A stretch of 8,019 bases of DNA, from positions 1 to 8,019 of the forward strand of contig JAHEFC010000177.1 in NCBI GenBank assembly GCA_024640385.1. The letters are read 5' to 3'. Position numbers and translations under genes: made by a program. Source of the DNA: Sphingobacteriales bacterium (GTDB lineage Bacteria; Bacteroidota; Bacteroidia; Chitinophagales; Chitinophagaceae). The notes under the pieces were generated by a model, which was given only the letters and a program-made list of their open reading frames with translations, made no database searches and was not told where the DNA came from. Shown here one piece after another: positions 6,496-8,019 of this stretch. The first letter of the stretch is position 1. Each line of letters starts with the position of its first letter.

Positions 6496-7604
6496 GGCTT
6501 GGGTTGGTTTAAGGCTTTTCCATTTGAATCAAAAACATCCGATGTGGCAGGCCCCTGGATCAGGCTCAGATCGATGCCCGGCTTGTTCACTTCACTTACT
6601 GTATGTATATCAAACAATAGTTTAGGATCTCTTCCACCCATTACTTCGCGGATGGTCTCCTTTGGTTTGTGTACGCCAACATAATGGCCCTGTGAGATCA
6701 CTGAATGCCTGTTCACTTTAGTAGGTCCTTCGATCACCCAATCCGATGTTTTCTTTTTCTCGAACCTGCAGGTATTACAGATCCAGTCGTTCACTTCGCC
6801 CCATTCATCCTTCCTGGCAGTAACCCTGAGAATTTCATCACCACGTTCCCATAGCGTCACCTTTCCGCAACATTTATCGCAATCCCGGTGTGCCTCAACC
6901 GGCTTGGTGAACCAAACGCGGTTTTTGAACCGGAATGTTCTGTCGGTCAACGCACCAACAGGGCAAACATCGATCACATTACCAATGAAATCATTATCAA
7001 GCGATTTCTCTATGTATGTGGCGATCTCAGAATGGTCTCCCCTGGACAATACGCCATGTACTCTTTTATTGGTCACCTGGTCAGCTGTATATACGCAGCG
7101 ATAGCAGAGGATGCAACGCGTCATATGCAGTTGTATATAAGGACCCAGGTCGTGCTTCTCGAAAGTGCGGCGCTTGAATTCGTATCGGGTTCCTTCATCG
7201 CCGTGTCCATAACCAAGATCCTGCAGATGGCATTCGCCGGCCTGGTCACAGACCGGGCAGTCCAACGGATGATTGATCAGCAAAAACTCCACAACACCTT
7301 TACGAGCATCTATGACGCGTTCGCTGGTGATATTCTTCACTTCCATACCATCCATCACCGTAGTGCGGCAGCTGGCCACCAGTTTCGGCATTGGCCTGGG
7401 ATCGGCAGTACTTCCCTTACTCACCTCTACCAGGCAGGTGCGGCATTTACCGCCGCTGCCCTTCAGCTTAGTGTAATAACACATGGCCGGAGGTGCCACC
7501 TCGCCGCCGATCTTACGCGCAGCCTGAAGTACAGTGGTACCCGGCTCCACCTCAACGGTGATGTTGTCTATGGTTACCTTGAATAATTTCTTTTCGTCTG
7601 ACAT
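6492..7604 (-). CDS. nuoG: NADH-quinone oxidoreductase subunit G, short form
   Basis: NuoG is the iron-sulfur subunit of the electron-input arm and takes electrons from NuoF. Ligands can be seen for [2Fe-2S] N1b (Cys42, 54, 57, 79), for the histidine-ligated [4Fe-4S] N5 (His112, Cys116, 119, 125 in HPLDCPVCDQAGEC) and for [4Fe-4S] N4 (Cys164, 167, 170 in CILCYRC, and Cys214 in DVCPVGAL). After these comes a further cysteine-rich region (Cys242, 245, 246, 276, 279) where some bacteria bind the off-path cluster N7; the spacing here is CxxCC then CxxC and not the usual motif. The product has 370 residues against about 900 in E. coli and lacks the molybdopterin-oxidoreductase-like C-terminal domain. 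The stop overlaps nuoH, so the short form looks genuine, not broken. I recall similar short forms in other Bacteroidota. The start is ATG at 7602-7604. Confidence 0.96.
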   Translation of the reverse strand: MSDEKKLFKVTIDNITVEVEPGTTVLQAARKIGGEVAPPAMCYYTKLKGSGGKCRTCLVEVSKGSTADPRPMPKLVASCRTTVMDGMEVKNITSERVIDARKGVVEFLLINHPLDCPVCDQAGECHLQDLGYGHGDEGTRYEFKRRTFEKHDLGPYIQLHMTRCILCYRCVYTADQVTNKRVHGVLSRGDHSEIATYIEKSLDNDFIGNVIDVCPVGALTDRTFRFKNRVWFTKPVEAHRDCDKCCGKVTLWERGDEILRVTARKDEWGEVNDWICNTCRFEKKKTSDWVIEGPTKVNRHSVISQGHYVGVHKPKETIREVMGGRDPKLLFDIHTVSEVNKPGIDLSLIQGPATSDVFDSNGKALNQPKP

Positions 7605-7611
7605 ACTATAT

Positions 7612-7641
7612 AAGTAAAAATTGAGAAGTAAAAAGTAAAAA
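7612..7641. repeat. A-rich repeat upstream of nuoG (second copy)
   Basis: This 30-base stretch, made of AAGTAAAAA-type units, matches the left arm of the nuoK-nuoL element (3783-3812) at 27 of 30 positions; all three differences are G here against T there. It fills most of the 42-base gap between the four-helix-bundle gene and nuoG and ends 7 bases before the nuoG start codon. It has the same orientation relative to the downstream gene as the other copy. On the minus strand AGTAAGAAGT, at the end of the four-helix-bundle gene, can pair with ACTTTTTACT within this repeat with one G-U pair, giving a weak stem. It contains no recognisable Shine-Dalgarno sequence. Confidence 0.55.
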
Positions 7642-7646
7642 ACTGA

Positions 7647-8006
7647 TCACTTCTTACTATTCAATATAATAGTTCCAATTATCTTAGAAATCTCATCCGC
7701 TTCCTTTATCAGCTCCTGAATCTCAGATTTATCAAAGTCAAATGAATCCCTTATCAGGCATAGCCAATACTTCGTTTCATTTGATGACCTCAGAGCTGTT
7801 AAAGCAACCTTCTGCCATTCCTTTTTTGATGATGATGCTTTATCTTCTACCATATTTGCACCAATCGAAGTTGCACTTCTCACCAATTGACTAAACAAAG
7901 AACTGAACACATAATCACTGTCTGTTTCTTTTACAAACTCAATCACTGACCTTGAAAAGAAATAACACCTATGACCAATATTATAGGGCTTATTGCCCTC
8001 TTCCAC
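7647..8006 (-). CDS. Four-helix bundle protein (23S rRNA intervening-sequence protein family), 5' end uncertain
   Basis: The product resembles the stand-alone four-helix-bundle proteins named after the protein encoded in 23S rRNA intervening sequences; the accessory protein Avd of diversity-generating retroelements has the same fold. The family signature is QLVRSATSIGANMVEDKAS (40-58), followed by SKKEWQKVALTALRSSNETK (60-79) and YWL, with heptad-like amphipathic helices and no signal peptide or membrane segment. The cellular function of the family is unknown. The GTG at 8004-8006 gives 119 residues, a normal length, but the frame stays open to the right edge, so the true start may lie outside. 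It is on the same strand as nuo, 42 bases before nuoG, where nuoF would be expected. By hand count 90 of 240 bases (7681-7920) are G or C, clearly lower than in nuoG, suggesting a separate origin. Confidence 0.85.
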   Translation of the reverse strand: MEEGNKPYNIGHRCYFFSRSVIEFVKETDSDYVFSSLFSQLVRSATSIGANMVEDKASSSKKEWQKVALTALRSSNETKYWLCLIRDSFDFDKSEIQELIKEADEISKIIGTIILNSKK

Positions 8007-8019
8007 ATAATCTATCCCA

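Noticed and set aside
6888..7586. A 232-residue open frame on the plus strand, antisense to nuoG
   Set aside because: It lies wholly opposite a well-conserved nuoG, has no recognisable domain or ribosome binding site, and its composition is what the reverse strand of a coding gene gives.
6492..7604. nuoG as a truncated pseudogene because it is far shorter than E. coli NuoG
   Set aside because: All three main cluster motifs are intact, and the stop codon is part of an ATGA overlap with nuoH. Short NuoG forms are, to my knowledge, normal in Bacteroidota.

Overview
The window holds a run of respiratory complex I (NADH:quinone oxidoreductase, type 1 NADH dehydrogenase) genes, all on the minus strand. 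Reading in the direction of transcription, from high to low coordinates, the order is: a small four-helix-bundle protein gene, nuoG, nuoH, nuoI, nuoJ, nuoK, nuoL, nuoM, and the first 125 codons of nuoN, which runs off the left edge. No RNA genes, CRISPR arrays or insertion sequences with a transposase are visible. No real plus-strand gene is supported.

The organism is most likely a member of Bacteroidota, perhaps a Chitinophagaceae relative. The reasons are a short NuoG of 370 residues without the large molybdopterin-type C-terminal domain, few convincing Shine-Dalgarno sequences, a TTG / TAnnTTTG promoter-like pair in front of nuoI, a stand-alone four-helix-bundle (23S rRNA intervening-sequence type) protein, and protein sequences that resemble Bacteroidota homologues from memory. 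This assignment is inference.

The genes make the parts of one membrane enzyme. NuoG and NuoI carry iron-sulfur clusters in the peripheral arm. NuoH forms the membrane part of the quinone site. NuoJ and NuoK link it to the three antiporter-like proton pumps NuoN, NuoM and NuoL. Key charged residues are present in NuoH, NuoK, NuoL and NuoM, so the complex looks functional. nuoB to nuoF would be expected beyond the right edge.

Some junctions are tight: nuoG/nuoH overlap by 4 bases (ATGA), nuoI/nuoJ are 5 bases apart, nuoM/nuoN 15 and nuoL/nuoM 19. Four junctions carry extra sequence. Before nuoL there is an A/T-rich inverted-repeat element. Before nuoK there is a long hairpin built of 7-base ATTCCGG units. 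Before nuoI there is a promoter-like leader. Before nuoG there is a second copy of the A-rich repeat, next to the AT-rich four-helix-bundle gene. These repeats and the inserted gene are the most unusual parts of the window.
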